Assembly: GCA_020637395.1 (NCBI GenBank)
Contig: JACJWA010000002.1
Span: forward strand, 181,036 to 245,035
Direction: 5' to 3'
Source of the DNA: Calditrichota bacterium
GTDB taxonomy: Bacteria > Electryoneota > RPQS01
DNA: 64,000 nt
Shown here: piece by piece, positions 1-8,038 of the stretch
How the letters are laid out: each line of letters opens with the position of its first letter
Numbering within the stretch: the stretch's first letter is position 1
Notes under the pieces: generated by a model
What the model saw: the letters and a program-made list of their open reading frames with translations, nothing else
Database searches by the model: none
Told to the model about the DNA's origin: nothing
Position numbers and translations under genes: made by a program

Positions 1-31
1 GCGAGATCATAGAACATGGGGATTTCGTGGC

Positions 32-1204
32 TCATGGAGCAAAGAGGCTGCAGAGATATGCAGCCGCGAATCCTCCGTAGTTGCCGACGGCATAGCCCAT
101 CATGGCCATGAGGATTGAGACGGGAACGAGGCGCTCATCGTGACACGCGGCGACGACGGGTGCGGAGGCGGCGCCTCCGATGTTTGCGGCGCTGGCGATA
201 GCGGCGGTGTGCACATCCACTTTGAAGATACGTGCGGCGAGCAGCAGGAAGGCACCGTGAATGAGAATCCAGACTCCAGCACCGAGCAGGAACCACGGCG
301 CTTGTCCGGCGAGACCTTCCAGACTTGCTTTGGCTCCCATGTTGGCGACGAAGAGATAGATCAACGCCATGGCGAGCTCTTGCGAGCCGGGAATCTTGCG
401 CGCACGGGTGGTTGAGAGCAAGAGTCCGAAGGTCGTGACCAACAAGATGCGGTAGGTTCTTTCGGAGACGACAGGCTCGATCGGCGGCAAGACGGCGGCG
501 ATGAGCTCAGAGAGCGCAGTTGCAGCAAAGCCGATGGCCAGCAAGTAAACCAAATGCCGCATGGCGAGCGGCTCTTTTTCGGTTTGCAGGGATTCGGCGG
601 CGGCTTTCATTTGGTGCACGCGCTCCTCCGAAACTCCGGTGAAGCGATGAAAGCGGTCGGCGATATTTTTCGACGAGAGCAGAATGGGCAGCCAGATGAG
701 ATAGATCCCGTTGTCGGCGATGACGGCGAGACCGAAGTCGGTGCCGCTGGTGCCCAGCCCTTCTGCGACTCCGGCCATATTGCCCGTTCCGCCGATCCAA
801 CTTCCCGCGAGCGCACCGAAGCCTTTCCAAGCTTCCGGGCCGAGTTGACCGGATACGAGCGCATAGCCAATGGGTGCACCGATGATGACGCCAAGTGTTC
901 CAGCGAGCATGACGAACACGCCTTTGCCCATGACTCGGAATGTTGCGGCGACATCCACGTTCAGCAGGAGCAGTGTCAGGAACATGGGCAACGCGAGCTC
1001 GGAGAGCTGGGTATAGACGGGGGATTTGGTGGGAATCACACCGCCATTAGAGAACGCAACGGGCAGGAGATAGATGAACAGGAGCGGCGGGACGTATTCG
1101 AAGAGTTTCCACCGTGTTTTCTTCTCGAGCCAGAAGAACGTTGCTGCGGTGATGGCCAGGACGGCTAAGACCGTTGCCGGGGAAGTGAGGAGGGGAGTGT
1201 TCAT
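32..1204 (-). CDS. DUF819 family integral membrane protein
   Basis: A 390-residue, strongly hydrophobic protein with about ten predicted membrane segments. The central stretch with GSWIGGTGNMAGVAEGLG and the paired half, AASAANIGGAASAPVVAA, match the pattern of the DUF819 (YjcL-like) family, whose two inverted halves each carry a Gly-rich re-entrant-looking segment. That suggests a secondary carrier, but the substrate is unknown. A hydrophilic loop around residues 190-212 (SEERVHQMKAAAESLQTEKE) separates the halves. It sits alone on the minus strand, divergent from the aldehyde dehydrogenase. The start ATG at 1204 gives a typical hydrophobic N terminus, and the length fits the family (about 380-400 residues). 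Family assignment is fairly firm; function is not. Confidence 0.85.
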   Translation of the reverse strand: MNTPLLTSPATVLAVLAITAATFFWLEKKTRWKLFEYVPPLLFIYLLPVAFSNGGVIPTKSPVYTQLSELALPMFLTLLLLNVDVAATFRVMGKGVFVMLAGTLGVIIGAPIGYALVSGQLGPEAWKGFGALAGSWIGGTGNMAGVAEGLGTSGTDFGLAVIADNGIYLIWLPILLSSKNIADRFHRFTGVSEERVHQMKAAAESLQTEKEPLAMRHLVYLLAIGFAATALSELIAAVLPPIEPVVSERTYRILLVTTFGLLLSTTRARKIPGSQELAMALIYLFVANMGAKASLEGLAGQAPWFLLGAGVWILIHGAFLLLAARIFKVDVHTAAIASAANIGGAASAPVVAACHDERLVPVSILMAMMGYAVGNYGGFAAAYLCSLFAP

Positions 1205-1446
1205 ATACTTAACAATTTAGGGATTTGGGGGAGGGATGCAAGCGGGGGGGGGGGGAGGGGAGAAACATGAAATATGAAGTATGAAACATGAAGGCGGAGT
1301 GGATGAGGGATGAGGGGTGAGGGATGAAACATGAAGGCGGGAGGAGATTCCGGCGGGGGCTGGAGAGACTGCTCGGGAGAGCGTCGGTTGCTGATTGGAG
1401 GGGAAATGGCTATTATGGGGGATAAACAAACCTTAGTCTGAGGCTT
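1205..1446. other. Divergent intergenic region with repeat module
   Basis: Contains a G-run, a stretch of near-tandem ATGAARTATGAAA-type heptamers/octamers (about 1264-1340), and a degenerate copy of the GATTCCGGCGGGG...CTGGAGA...CTGCTCGG dispersed repeat (about 1346-1380). The promoters of both divergent genes should lie here, but no convincing -35/-10 pair was seen. Confidence 0.5.
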
Positions 1447-2880
1447 ATGGAACATTTTCCGTTGCTAATTCCGGGGGCGACGCCTGCCGGACACCTTGAA
1501 GTCGTGGCGCCGTTTGACCGCACGCCGATTGCGATTGTGGATACGGCGGGTGCGGAGGCGATTGAATTGGCGCTTGGCACCGCGCATAAGCTGTATGAGG
1601 ATCGCGACACGTGGCTGCCGCTGCCGAAACGGTTGGAGATTCTGGAGAAGCTACAGAAGCTGATTCTGGAGCGCGCGGAGGATTTGGCGCTTGAGGCTGC
1701 ACGGGAAGGCGGCAAGCCGCTTTTGGATTCACGAGTCGAGATTGCGCGCGCGGCGGACAGTATTCGCGTGTGCGTCGAAACCATGCGCACGGACGCGGGG
1801 CGGGAGATACCGATGAATCTGAACGCATCGTCGGCGCAGAAGCTTGCGGTGACGCGGCGCGAGCCGATTGGTGTGGTGGTGGCGATCAGCGCGTTCAATC
1901 ATCCGCTCAATCTGATTGCACATCAGGTGGGTCCGGCTGTGGCGGCGGGCTGTCCGGTGATTGTGAAGCCCGCGGAAGATACGCCGCTGTCGTGCATGCG
2001 GTTTGTGCAGATGCTGCGCGAGGCGGGACTTCCGGAAGAGTGGTGTCAAGCGTGCGTGACGAAGGATCTTGAGACGGCTGAAAAACTGGCGACGGATTCA
2101 CGCGTTGCGTTTTTGACGTTTATCGGGAGTGCGAAAGTAGGTTGGATGCTGCGCTCACGGCTTGCACCGGGAGCGCGCTGCGCGCTGGAGCACGGCGGGA
2201 TTGCTCCGGTGATTGTGGCGGAAGATGCGGATTGGCGCGCGGCGGTGGGACCGATTGCCAAGGCGGGATTTTATCATGCGGGACAGGTGTGTGTCTCCGC
2301 GCAGAGAATTTACGTGCACGAGTCCATTGCCTTTGAGTTTGCGGAAGCTCTGGCGGAAGTTGCGAAGAAGCAGGTGATCGGTGATCCGACGAAAGCTGAG
2401 ACGGAGATCGGGCCGCTGATTCGTCCGCAGGAAGTGACGCGAGTGAATATGTGGGTGCGCGAGGCGGTAGCCGAGGGCGCGGTGCCGTTGAGTGGAGCGG
2501 AGCCGCTTTCGGAGACGTGTTACAAGTGCTCGGTGCTCTGGAATGTGCCGGAGACGTCGAAGGTTTCGACGCAGGAAGTTTTTGGTCCGGTGGTGTGTGT
2601 GTATCCATACAGCGAGCTCGACGACGCGATTGAGCGCGCGAACAAGACGCCGTTTTCATTTCAGGCGGCGATTTATACGCGCAGCATAGACACGGCGATG
2701 CGCGCGTATTCGCGGCTGAATGGGTCGGCGATCATGGTGAATGAACACACGGCGTTTCGCGTGGACTGGATGCCGTTTGCGGGACTCAAGCAATCGGGGC
2801 ACGGCATCGGCGGAATTCCGTATTCGATTCGGGACATGCAGGTCGAGAAGATGCTGGTAGTGAAGTCGCTGAACTTGTGA
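1447..2880 (+). CDS. Aldehyde dehydrogenase family protein
   Basis: Full-length (477 aa) NAD(P)-dependent aldehyde dehydrogenase, oxidising an aldehyde to the acid (or acyl-CoA in the acylating subfamily). The family signatures are in order: the AFNHPLN loop carrying Asn151, the VIVKPAEDTP cofactor segment with Lys184, FIGSAKVG as the nucleotide-binding glycine turn, the general-base Glu248 in ALEHGG, and the nucleophile Cys282 in GQVCVS. The C-terminal FGPVVCV motif is also present. There is no signal peptide, so it is cytosolic. The AFNHPLN loop resembles the lactaldehyde/glyceraldehyde and sulfoacetaldehyde-type subgroup, but the substrate cannot be assigned. It appears monocistronic, ending in a strong hairpin terminator at 2930-2959. 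Confidence 0.95.
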   Translation: MEHFPLLIPGATPAGHLEVVAPFDRTPIAIVDTAGAEAIELALGTAHKLYEDRDTWLPLPKRLEILEKLQKLILERAEDLALEAAREGGKPLLDSRVEIARAADSIRVCVETMRTDAGREIPMNLNASSAQKLAVTRREPIGVVVAISAFNHPLNLIAHQVGPAVAAGCPVIVKPAEDTPLSCMRFVQMLREAGLPEEWCQACVTKDLETAEKLATDSRVAFLTFIGSAKVGWMLRSRLAPGARCALEHGGIAPVIVAEDADWRAAVGPIAKAGFYHAGQVCVSAQRIYVHESIAFEFAEALAEVAKKQVIGDPTKAETEIGPLIRPQEVTRVNMWVREAVAEGAVPLSGAEPLSETCYKCSVLWNVPETSKVSTQEVFGPVVCVYPYSELDDAIERANKTPFSFQAAIYTRSIDTAMRAYSRLNGSAIMVNEHTAFRVDWMPFAGLKQSGHGIGGIPYSIRDMQVEKMLVVKSLNL

Positions 2881-2887
2881 GGGGCCG

Positions 2888-2920
2888 CGGATTCCGGCAG
2901 GGTCTGGAGACCCTGCTCGG
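2888..2920 (+). repeat. Dispersed hairpin repeat (GATTCCGGC family)
   Basis: Best-preserved copy of the intergenic repeat: a GATTCCGGCAGGG head followed by the hairpin CAGGGTC-TGGA-GACCCTG and a CTCGG tail. A second, truncated head follows at about 2971-2990. It lies just after the aldehyde dehydrogenase stop codon. Related copies occur near 1346, 9888, 10657, 10730, 10794, 53095 and 54243-54428. Confidence 0.75.
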
Positions 2921-2929
2921 GGGGGAGAT

Positions 2930-2959
2930 ACAAAGGGCTCGCGAGTGCGAGCCCTTTGT
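2930..2959 (+). terminator. Intrinsic terminator after aldehyde dehydrogenase
   Basis: Perfect 13-bp stem (ACAAAGGGCTCGC with GCGAGCCCTTTGT), GAGT loop, followed by the T-rich stretch TGTTGT. It lies 50 nt past the stop codon at 2880. Confidence 0.8.
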
Positions 2960-3091
2960 TGTTGTATGCGGATTCCGGCGGGGAACCGCTGCGTGCTTGT
3001 TAAGCATTACGCTCAATCGCTTCACTTCGGTCGAGCGCAGACCCCGCTCGGCGAACGAGTTTTGCGGCGCCGGGCGTTTGACCCCCTTAGT

Positions 3092-3111
3092 CCCCCCGGA
3101 AGACCGGGGGG
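3092..3111. terminator. GC hairpin beyond the CxxxCH protein gene
   Basis: 8-bp stem CCCCCCGG/CCGGGGGG with an AAGA loop, 6 nt beyond the stop codon of the minus-strand gene ending at 3117. There is no T-run on the minus strand; on the plus strand it is followed by AGATTTTA. Its role as a terminator is plausible rather than certain. Confidence 0.45.
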
Positions 3112-3116
3112 AGATT

Positions 3117-4469
3117 TTATGGGAGGTAAATTAGCTTTTGGGTTTGCGTGATGTTTGCGCACTCGCATTTCAGAAAATAGACGCCAGCGGCGAGTCCTGC
3201 GGCATTCCATTCGAGTTCGGTGGTGCCGACGCGCGCGTTGTCTAAGAGAGTGGCGACGAGCTGTCCGGTGCGATTGTAGATGCGCGCGGTGACGGGAGAT
3301 TCATTGGGAACAGTCAGAGAAATGCGCACCTGACTGTTGAAGGGATTGGGATAGGCGCTTCCGACGGTGAACTCGGTGGGCAGAGGTGCATCGTCCGCGT
3401 CAGATTCAGCTTCGGTGGTGAAGCTCCAGAGCACACCTTCGGTAGTGCCAGACTCATTGATGGCATCCACGCGCCACATGTACTCCTCTTCGTGCAGCAG
3501 TTCATTGAGAATCCACGCGAGCGTATCAGTAGTTGAACCGAGAAACTCCAACGGCTCAATCACTCCAAGATAGACGTCGTATGATTCTGCAAAGTCAGCC
3601 GGACTCCAATACAGATTCACGGTGCTGATAGGAACATCCGTTGCACCATCCGCCGGAACAGGATTGGAAGCTTGACCCGGCAGCGGGAGTTGTGCGGCTT
3701 CAGTGGTGAAGGTCCAGACGTTTCCTGTGGTTGTGCCGATATCGTTGACGGCATCCACGCGCCAGTAGTAGGTGGTCTCTTCAAAGAGATCAATGGGCAA
3801 ACTGAAGGTGAATTCGGTTGTCGTGCCCATGAAGTCCGGCGGATCGGACGGACCGAGATAGACATTGAATGACGTTGCACCGTCGCCGCCGGCCCATGAG
3901 AGTGTCGTTGTAACCGAAACGTCCGTCGCGTTGTTTGCGGGCACAGGGTTCGTGGCAATTGCGGGCGGGGTTTCGATCACCAGCTCGGTTGCCACGAGCG
4001 TAATGTTGGTATTTGCGCCGGACATGCTGGTGCCCTGATGCGCGCTGGCATAGAGTCTCACGGTACCGGTGCCGGACGCGGGAGCGTGCCAGTTAAATGT
4101 TCCGCTGGTGCGATTGTTGGCACTCAAGTGAATGCCGTTGGTTTCCTGCGAGACGTTGTAGGTTGAAGTGTTGGAACCGGAGGAGATCACTCCGGCATTG
4201 ACAGAACCTGTGCCGACGCGAATCGAACCATTGAAGTTGTTGATCGAAGAACCGGAGACTGCGGTGATTGTGATCAGGTAAGTTGAATCCGGTACATACG
4301 AAGTGGGGAAGCCTGTGATCTGCACAGTGCCGTTGGATTGGCCGTGGCAGGTAGACGCGCACCTTCCAAGGGCTCCTGGTGCACCGGAGTAACCGGTGTA
4401 GTTAGAGCGTGCGAAAAGCAGCGTGGTTGAACCAAGCAGAAGGAGAGCGAACAGGAAATAGCGCAACAT
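3117..4469 (-). CDS. Surface protein: CxxxCH N-terminal domain, two FN3-like domains, T9SS sorting domain
   Basis: About 450 aa from the ATG at 4469. That start is preferred because it begins the signal peptide (MLRYFLFALLLLGSTTLLFA) directly. The mature N terminus has YSGAPG then C37-AST-C41-H42, a heme-c-like motif with three residues between the cysteines. It is followed by a roughly 130-residue beta domain (ITGFPTSYVPDSTYLI, ASAHQG) resembling what NCBI calls choice-of-anchor V. Two FN3-like repeats follow, marked by FNVYLG and YDVYLG and by WRVDAVN and WRVDAIN. The end is a sorting domain with AYPNPFN and QKLIYLP. Expected to be exported and attached to the outer surface. It is a paralog of the genes ending at 4547 and 6968. 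Covalent heme attachment is inference; the CxxxCH is directly visible. Confidence 0.85.
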   Translation of the reverse strand: MLRYFLFALLLLGSTTLLFARSNYTGYSGAPGALGRCASTCHGQSNGTVQITGFPTSYVPDSTYLITITAVSGSSINNFNGSIRVGTGSVNAGVISSGSNTSTYNVSQETNGIHLSANNRTSGTFNWHAPASGTGTVRLYASAHQGTSMSGANTNITLVATELVIETPPAIATNPVPANNATDVSVTTTLSWAGGDGATSFNVYLGPSDPPDFMGTTTEFTFSLPIDLFEETTYYWRVDAVNDIGTTTGNVWTFTTEAAQLPLPGQASNPVPADGATDVPISTVNLYWSPADFAESYDVYLGVIEPLEFLGSTTDTLAWILNELLHEEEYMWRVDAINESGTTEGVLWSFTTEAESDADDAPLPTEFTVGSAYPNPFNSQVRISLTVPNESPVTARIYNRTGQLVATLLDNARVGTTELEWNAAGLAAGVYFLKCECANITQTQKLIYLP

Positions 4470-4494
4470 GAGGGGAACTCCAAAAAATGAAAAT

Positions 4495-4520
4495 GGCGAG
4501 GCACACAGCATGGCCTCGCC
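4495..4520 (-). other. Intercistronic hairpin
   Basis: 8-bp stem GGCGAGGC/GCCTCGCC with a 10-nt loop, between the stop at 4547 and the start at 4469 of two paralogous surface-protein genes. With no T-run it looks more like an RNA processing or stability element than a terminator. Confidence 0.35.
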
Positions 4521-4546
4521 AACTTCCCCTGGTCAGCAAGACCTGG

Positions 4547-5614
4547 CTATGGCAAGAAAACGAGTTTTTGTGTAACAGTCAATCCGTTGCAATCACATTG
4601 CAAGAAATAGAGTCCAGCAGAATGACCGCTGGCATTCCACTCGAGTTGAACTTGACCAAAAGCATCAAGATTATCAGCGAGTGTGGTAACGAGTCGTCCG
4701 GTGCGGTCGTAAATTCGTGCGGTCAGGGGACTTGAAACCGGAACACTCAGATCAATGCGCACGAGCGGATTGAATGGATTGGGATAGGCGTCACCGACTG
4801 AGAATTGTGTGGGAAGGATTGCGTCGTGCGCGGGAGACTCTGCCTCTGTGGTGAAAGACCAAATCGGGCCGGGTGTGCTGCCTCCCGCATTCACGGCATA
4901 GACTTGCCAGTAAAAGGTTGTGTTCGGTGCGAGATCGGCCAGAGTATACCGATCGTCGGCGACATTTCCGTCGAGGAGCGCGGGTGGATTCTCAGTGCCG
5001 AAATAGACTTCGCAGTAGTCCGTTGCGGGATCTTCCCACCACCACAATGTTGTGCTCAGCGGCACTCCGGTTGCGAGGGTCGGCGGCAGTGGATCAGAGG
5101 GCGGTTCCGGTGGATTGGGCAACACGGCTTCATTGGCAATCAGCGTGATGTTTGTGTTCGGTCCGGTGTTGCGCGCACCTTGATGTGCGGCGACGTACAA
5201 ACGCACCGTCCCGGTACCGGACGCGGGCGCGGTCCAGCTGAAAGTTGCGCTCTGCTGATCAATTTGTGCGAGTCTCACGCCGTTCGTTTCCTGCGACACG
5301 CTGTAAGTTGCGGTGCCTTGTCCGGCGGTGATGGTGCCTGCGGTTGTTGATCCCAGTCCCGCGCGCACGGATCCGTTGAAGTTCTTGATGGATTGCCCGG
5401 AGAGCGCGGCAATCGAGATCAAGTACGTGGAGTCTGGAACATAGTCCTCGGGAAATCCGGTGACTTGGACCGTGCCGACGCCGACGCCATGGCAGGAAGA
5501 TGAACAGCGACCGAGTGAGCCGGGCGCGCCGGAGTAGCCGCGATGACTTGGGCTGGCGAAAATCTGCGAGACCAGAAGCAGAGTAGTGAGTGCAATGTAG
5601 CTGAAGCGGTGCAT
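4547..5614 (-). CDS. Surface protein: CxxxCH N-terminal domain, FN3-like domain, T9SS sorting domain
   Basis: About 355 aa from the ATG at 5614 (MHRFSYIAL...). This start is chosen over an upstream in-frame ATG at 5689 because it opens the signal peptide and has AAGGAC about 8 nt upstream. C37-SSS-C41-H42 sits at exactly the same residue numbers as in the downstream paralog, within YSGAPGSLGR-C. The following beta domain (VTGFPEDYVPDSTYLI, VAAHQG) is shared. There is only one FN3-like unit (CEVYFG ... WQVYAVN) before the AYPNPFN sorting domain ending in QKLVFLP. It is a tandem duplicate of the 3117-4469 gene that lost or never gained one FN3 unit. Likely surface-anchored; function unknown, with a heme-binding redox role possible. 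Confidence 0.85.
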   Translation of the reverse strand: MHRFSYIALTTLLLVSQIFASPSHRGYSGAPGSLGRCSSSCHGVGVGTVQVTGFPEDYVPDSTYLISIAALSGQSIKNFNGSVRAGLGSTTAGTITAGQGTATYSVSQETNGVRLAQIDQQSATFSWTAPASGTGTVRLYVAAHQGARNTGPNTNITLIANEAVLPNPPEPPSDPLPPTLATGVPLSTTLWWWEDPATDYCEVYFGTENPPALLDGNVADDRYTLADLAPNTTFYWQVYAVNAGGSTPGPIWSFTTEAESPAHDAILPTQFSVGDAYPNPFNPLVRIDLSVPVSSPLTARIYDRTGRLVTTLADNLDAFGQVQLEWNASGHSAGLYFLQCDCNGLTVTQKLVFLP

Positions 5615-5644
5615 GCTGCGAGTCCTTCGATTACCTAAAGGATT

Positions 5645-5671
5645 CCCCCATTCCAGAGACTGGAATGGGGG
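5645..5671 (-). other. Intercistronic hairpin
   Basis: 11-bp stem CCCCCATTCCA/TGGAATGGGGG with a GAGAC loop, 57 nt after the stop of the cupredoxin gene (5728) and 30 nt before the start of the next gene (5614). No U-tract follows, so it may be a weak terminator or an mRNA-processing hairpin. Confidence 0.4.
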
Positions 5672-5727
5672 GCGAAACAAAAGGGACAACTCTCAGTGTG
5701 ACATGTGGTTAGCATGCCACGAGTGTG

Positions 5728-6897
5728 TCATGGAAGGTAGATCAGTTTTTGGGTTTGTGTGGCCTGTGCGCCGCGCACTTGCAGGAAGTAGAGTCCGGCG
5801 GCATTGCCAGCGGCATTCCATTCGAGGTTGTGTTCTCCCGCATTGAGTCGACCGCTAACGAGCGTGGCAACTTCGCGTCCGCTGATGTCGAAGATGCGCG
5901 CGTCAATGGTGTTTCCATTGGCAACAGACAGCGCGATGCGCACATTGTTGTTAAACGGATTCGGATAGGCGGAACCGACTTTGAACGACACGGGCAATAC
6001 GGCGTCATCTGCATCCACGGTTTCAATGGTCGAGAAGCTCCACGTCGCGCTTGTCGAAGAGTCGTTTTGGTTGATCGCCATGACTCGCCACAAATACGTG
6101 GTATTCAGATTCAACTCCGGAAGGGTCATCATCGAATCGGAAGTTGTGCCTAGCAGTGCGAGTGGTTCGGTCGTTCCGAAGTAAACATTGTAGGATGTCG
6201 CGAAAACCGGGTGGTGCCATACCAGAGACGCAGCCAGCGGAACATTTACTTGGCCGTCACTCGGAGTGGGACCCGTGACTTCTCCGAGCGCAGTAACGAA
6301 GTGCCACGACTCGCCCGTCGTTTCTCCAAACTCATTGGTCGCTTTCACATTCCATGTCCACTCAAGTCCTGGCTCAAGGTTTGTCAACGCAATCGTTGTT
6401 TCCGTAGTCGGGGGCATAAAGACAACATGGGGAAAAGGTAGACCGGTACTCAGCATGACTACGTATTCATCCGCTCCGTCGGCGGGATTCCACGCAAGAG
6501 TGACATTCGACGGAAGTTCGCGTGTGTTATCAGCCGGGGAGATATTGGTCGGCGCATCGGGAGCGCTTCCGCCGCCTTGCACGGTAACGGTTCCGACCAT
6601 GCCGGACGCGGCATGGACTTCGCACTCATAGTTGTAGGTTCCGGTGAGCGGTGCGGCGAACACGAAGTCATAGGTGAACGGACTGCTGGTCGGATCACCA
6701 CTGCGGAACACCGCGGGATTGGAGATTTCCGCGACATTGTGAAATCCGCCGGTTTTCACCCAGCGCACGGTGTCACCCTGCTGAACCGTGAGGTTGGCAG
6801 GTGAAAAGGACAGGGCATTGACGGTCACGGAGTGTATCGTGGCCATGCTTGTGCCGGCCAGAGCCAGCAGCAGAAACAACAGTAGAGTGCGCTTCAT
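5728..6897 (-). CDS. Surface cupredoxin (type 1 copper) protein with FN3-like domains and T9SS sorting domain
   Basis: About 389 aa from the ATG at 6897, which has AGGGGAG upstream and opens a signal peptide. Residues 20-107 form a plastocyanin-like domain: FSPANLTVQQGDTVRW, then His53 (GGFHNV), then Cys92 and His95 in YECEVH, then Met100 in ASGMVG. That is the complete type 1 copper ligand set with plastocyanin-like spacing. Two FN3-like domains follow (YVVMLS ... WNVKATN; YNVYFG ... WRVMAIN), then an AYPNPFN sorting domain ending QKLIYLP. It lies between paralogous CxxxCH surface proteins on the same strand, which suggests that electron transfer or copper handling at the cell surface is the theme of the cluster. 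Copper binding is strongly implied; the redox partner is inferred. Confidence 0.88.
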   Translation of the reverse strand: MKRTLLLFLLLALAGTSMATIHSVTVNALSFSPANLTVQQGDTVRWVKTGGFHNVAEISNPAVFRSGDPTSSPFTYDFVFAAPLTGTYNYECEVHAASGMVGTVTVQGGGSAPDAPTNISPADNTRELPSNVTLAWNPADGADEYVVMLSTGLPFPHVVFMPPTTETTIALTNLEPGLEWTWNVKATNEFGETTGESWHFVTALGEVTGPTPSDGQVNVPLAASLVWHHPVFATSYNVYFGTTEPLALLGTTSDSMMTLPELNLNTTYLWRVMAINQNDSSTSATWSFSTIETVDADDAVLPVSFKVGSAYPNPFNNNVRIALSVANGNTIDARIFDISGREVATLVSGRLNAGEHNLEWNAAGNAAGLYFLQVRGAQATQTQKLIYLP

Positions 6898-6967
6898 GAT
6901 GAAACTCCCCTTCCCGGTGGGAATCACCGGAGTTTGTGTATAAAAAAAGAAAGAATTGTTGGAAAGA

Positions 6968-8038
6968 CTACGGCAGATAGACGAGCTTCTGCGTGTGTGT
7001 GAGTCCCTTGGAAGAGACTTTCACGAAAAAGATGCCTGCGGCGACGCCCGATGCATCCCAACTCAACTGATGCTGCCCTGCGGACAACCTGCCGTGAAAC
7101 AGGGTGGCAGTTGCTCTGCCATTCACATCAAAGATGCGCACGGCGAGATCAGTTTCGGAGTTCAGAGACAACTCGAACTGAGTTGAGCTGTTGAACGGAT
7201 TGGGATAGGCCGGACGAAGCTCGAAGTCAAACGGAGTAAGCTCGGAAGCCTGTGCCGATTCGACGGTGTGAAAGATCCATTCGGGTCCGGAAGTCGAGCC
7301 GACCGAATTGACGGCTTCGATTCTCCAATGATACGTCGTGTTGTATTGAAGTTGTTCGGGGACGTACTCAATCGCCACTTGCGATGAGACCAGCGGCGGA
7401 TTGGAACTTGACCCGAAGAACACGCGGAAGGAATCCGCGCGCGCGACTTCATCCCAATTCAGGGTAATGTCGAGCGGGACGTTCAAAGAGCTGTCCATGG
7501 GAAATGGATTGGCCGGCGTGTCGGGAGGAAGCGGAATCACTTCCTCAGCCGCGACGAGCATCAGGTCGTTGTTGGGGCCAGTGTCGTGCCCTTGATGTGC
7601 GGCGACATAGAGTCTGACTTCGCCTGTTCCGGCAGGAGGCGCAAACCAGAGAAACTGCGCGCTGTCCTGATCAAGCTGCGTGAGGTGAATGCCGTTTTGT
7701 TCAGTGGGGACGGTGTAGGACGCCGTGGTTCCGCTGCCAATCAGAACACCCGCCGCGAGAGTTCCTGTGCCGATTCTGCAGGACGCGTTGAAATTCTTGA
7801 TCGAAGTGCCTGAACTATTCAGGCGAATCACGTACAGCGAATCGGGATGGTAGCTTGCAGGGAAGCCGTGAATTTCGACGGTGCCGCTGCCTTCACCGTG
7901 GCAGGACGACGCGCAGGATTGCGTGCCGGGCGCACCGGAATAGCCGATGACCCAGGGAGCTGCCGTGGCTGCTTGCGCAGCGAAGCAAAGGCAGAGCAGG
8001 AAGAAACTCACTATGGAATGGTGCACTCGATTCATCAT
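6968..8038 (-). CDS. Surface protein: CxxxCH N-terminal domain, FN3-like domain, T9SS sorting domain
   Basis: About 355 aa. Two adjacent ATGs (8038 and 8035) overlap the TGA of the upstream redoxin gene (8037-8035), so translation is probably coupled. After the signal peptide comes YSGAPGTQS then C41-ASS-C45-H46 (numbered from 8035), the same CxxxCH motif as in the two other paralogs. The shared beta domain (IHGFPASYHPDSLYVI, VAAHQG) follows, then one FN3-like unit (FRVFFG ... WRIEAVN) and a sorting domain with AYPNPFN and QKLVYLP. The tight coupling to a redoxin is unique among the three paralogs and may reflect a need for thiol reduction at the CxxxCH site. That functional link is inference. 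Confidence 0.85.
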   Translation of the reverse strand: MMNRVHHSIVSFFLLCLCFAAQAATAAPWVIGYSGAPGTQSCASSCHGEGSGTVEIHGFPASYHPDSLYVIRLNSSGTSIKNFNASCRIGTGTLAAGVLIGSGTTASYTVPTEQNGIHLTQLDQDSAQFLWFAPPAGTGEVRLYVAAHQGHDTGPNNDLMLVAAEEVIPLPPDTPANPFPMDSSLNVPLDITLNWDEVARADSFRVFFGSSSNPPLVSSQVAIEYVPEQLQYNTTYHWRIEAVNSVGSTSGPEWIFHTVESAQASELTPFDFELRPAYPNPFNSSTQFELSLNSETDLAVRIFDVNGRATATLFHGRLSAGQHQLSWDASGVAAGIFFVKVSSKGLTHTQKLVYLP

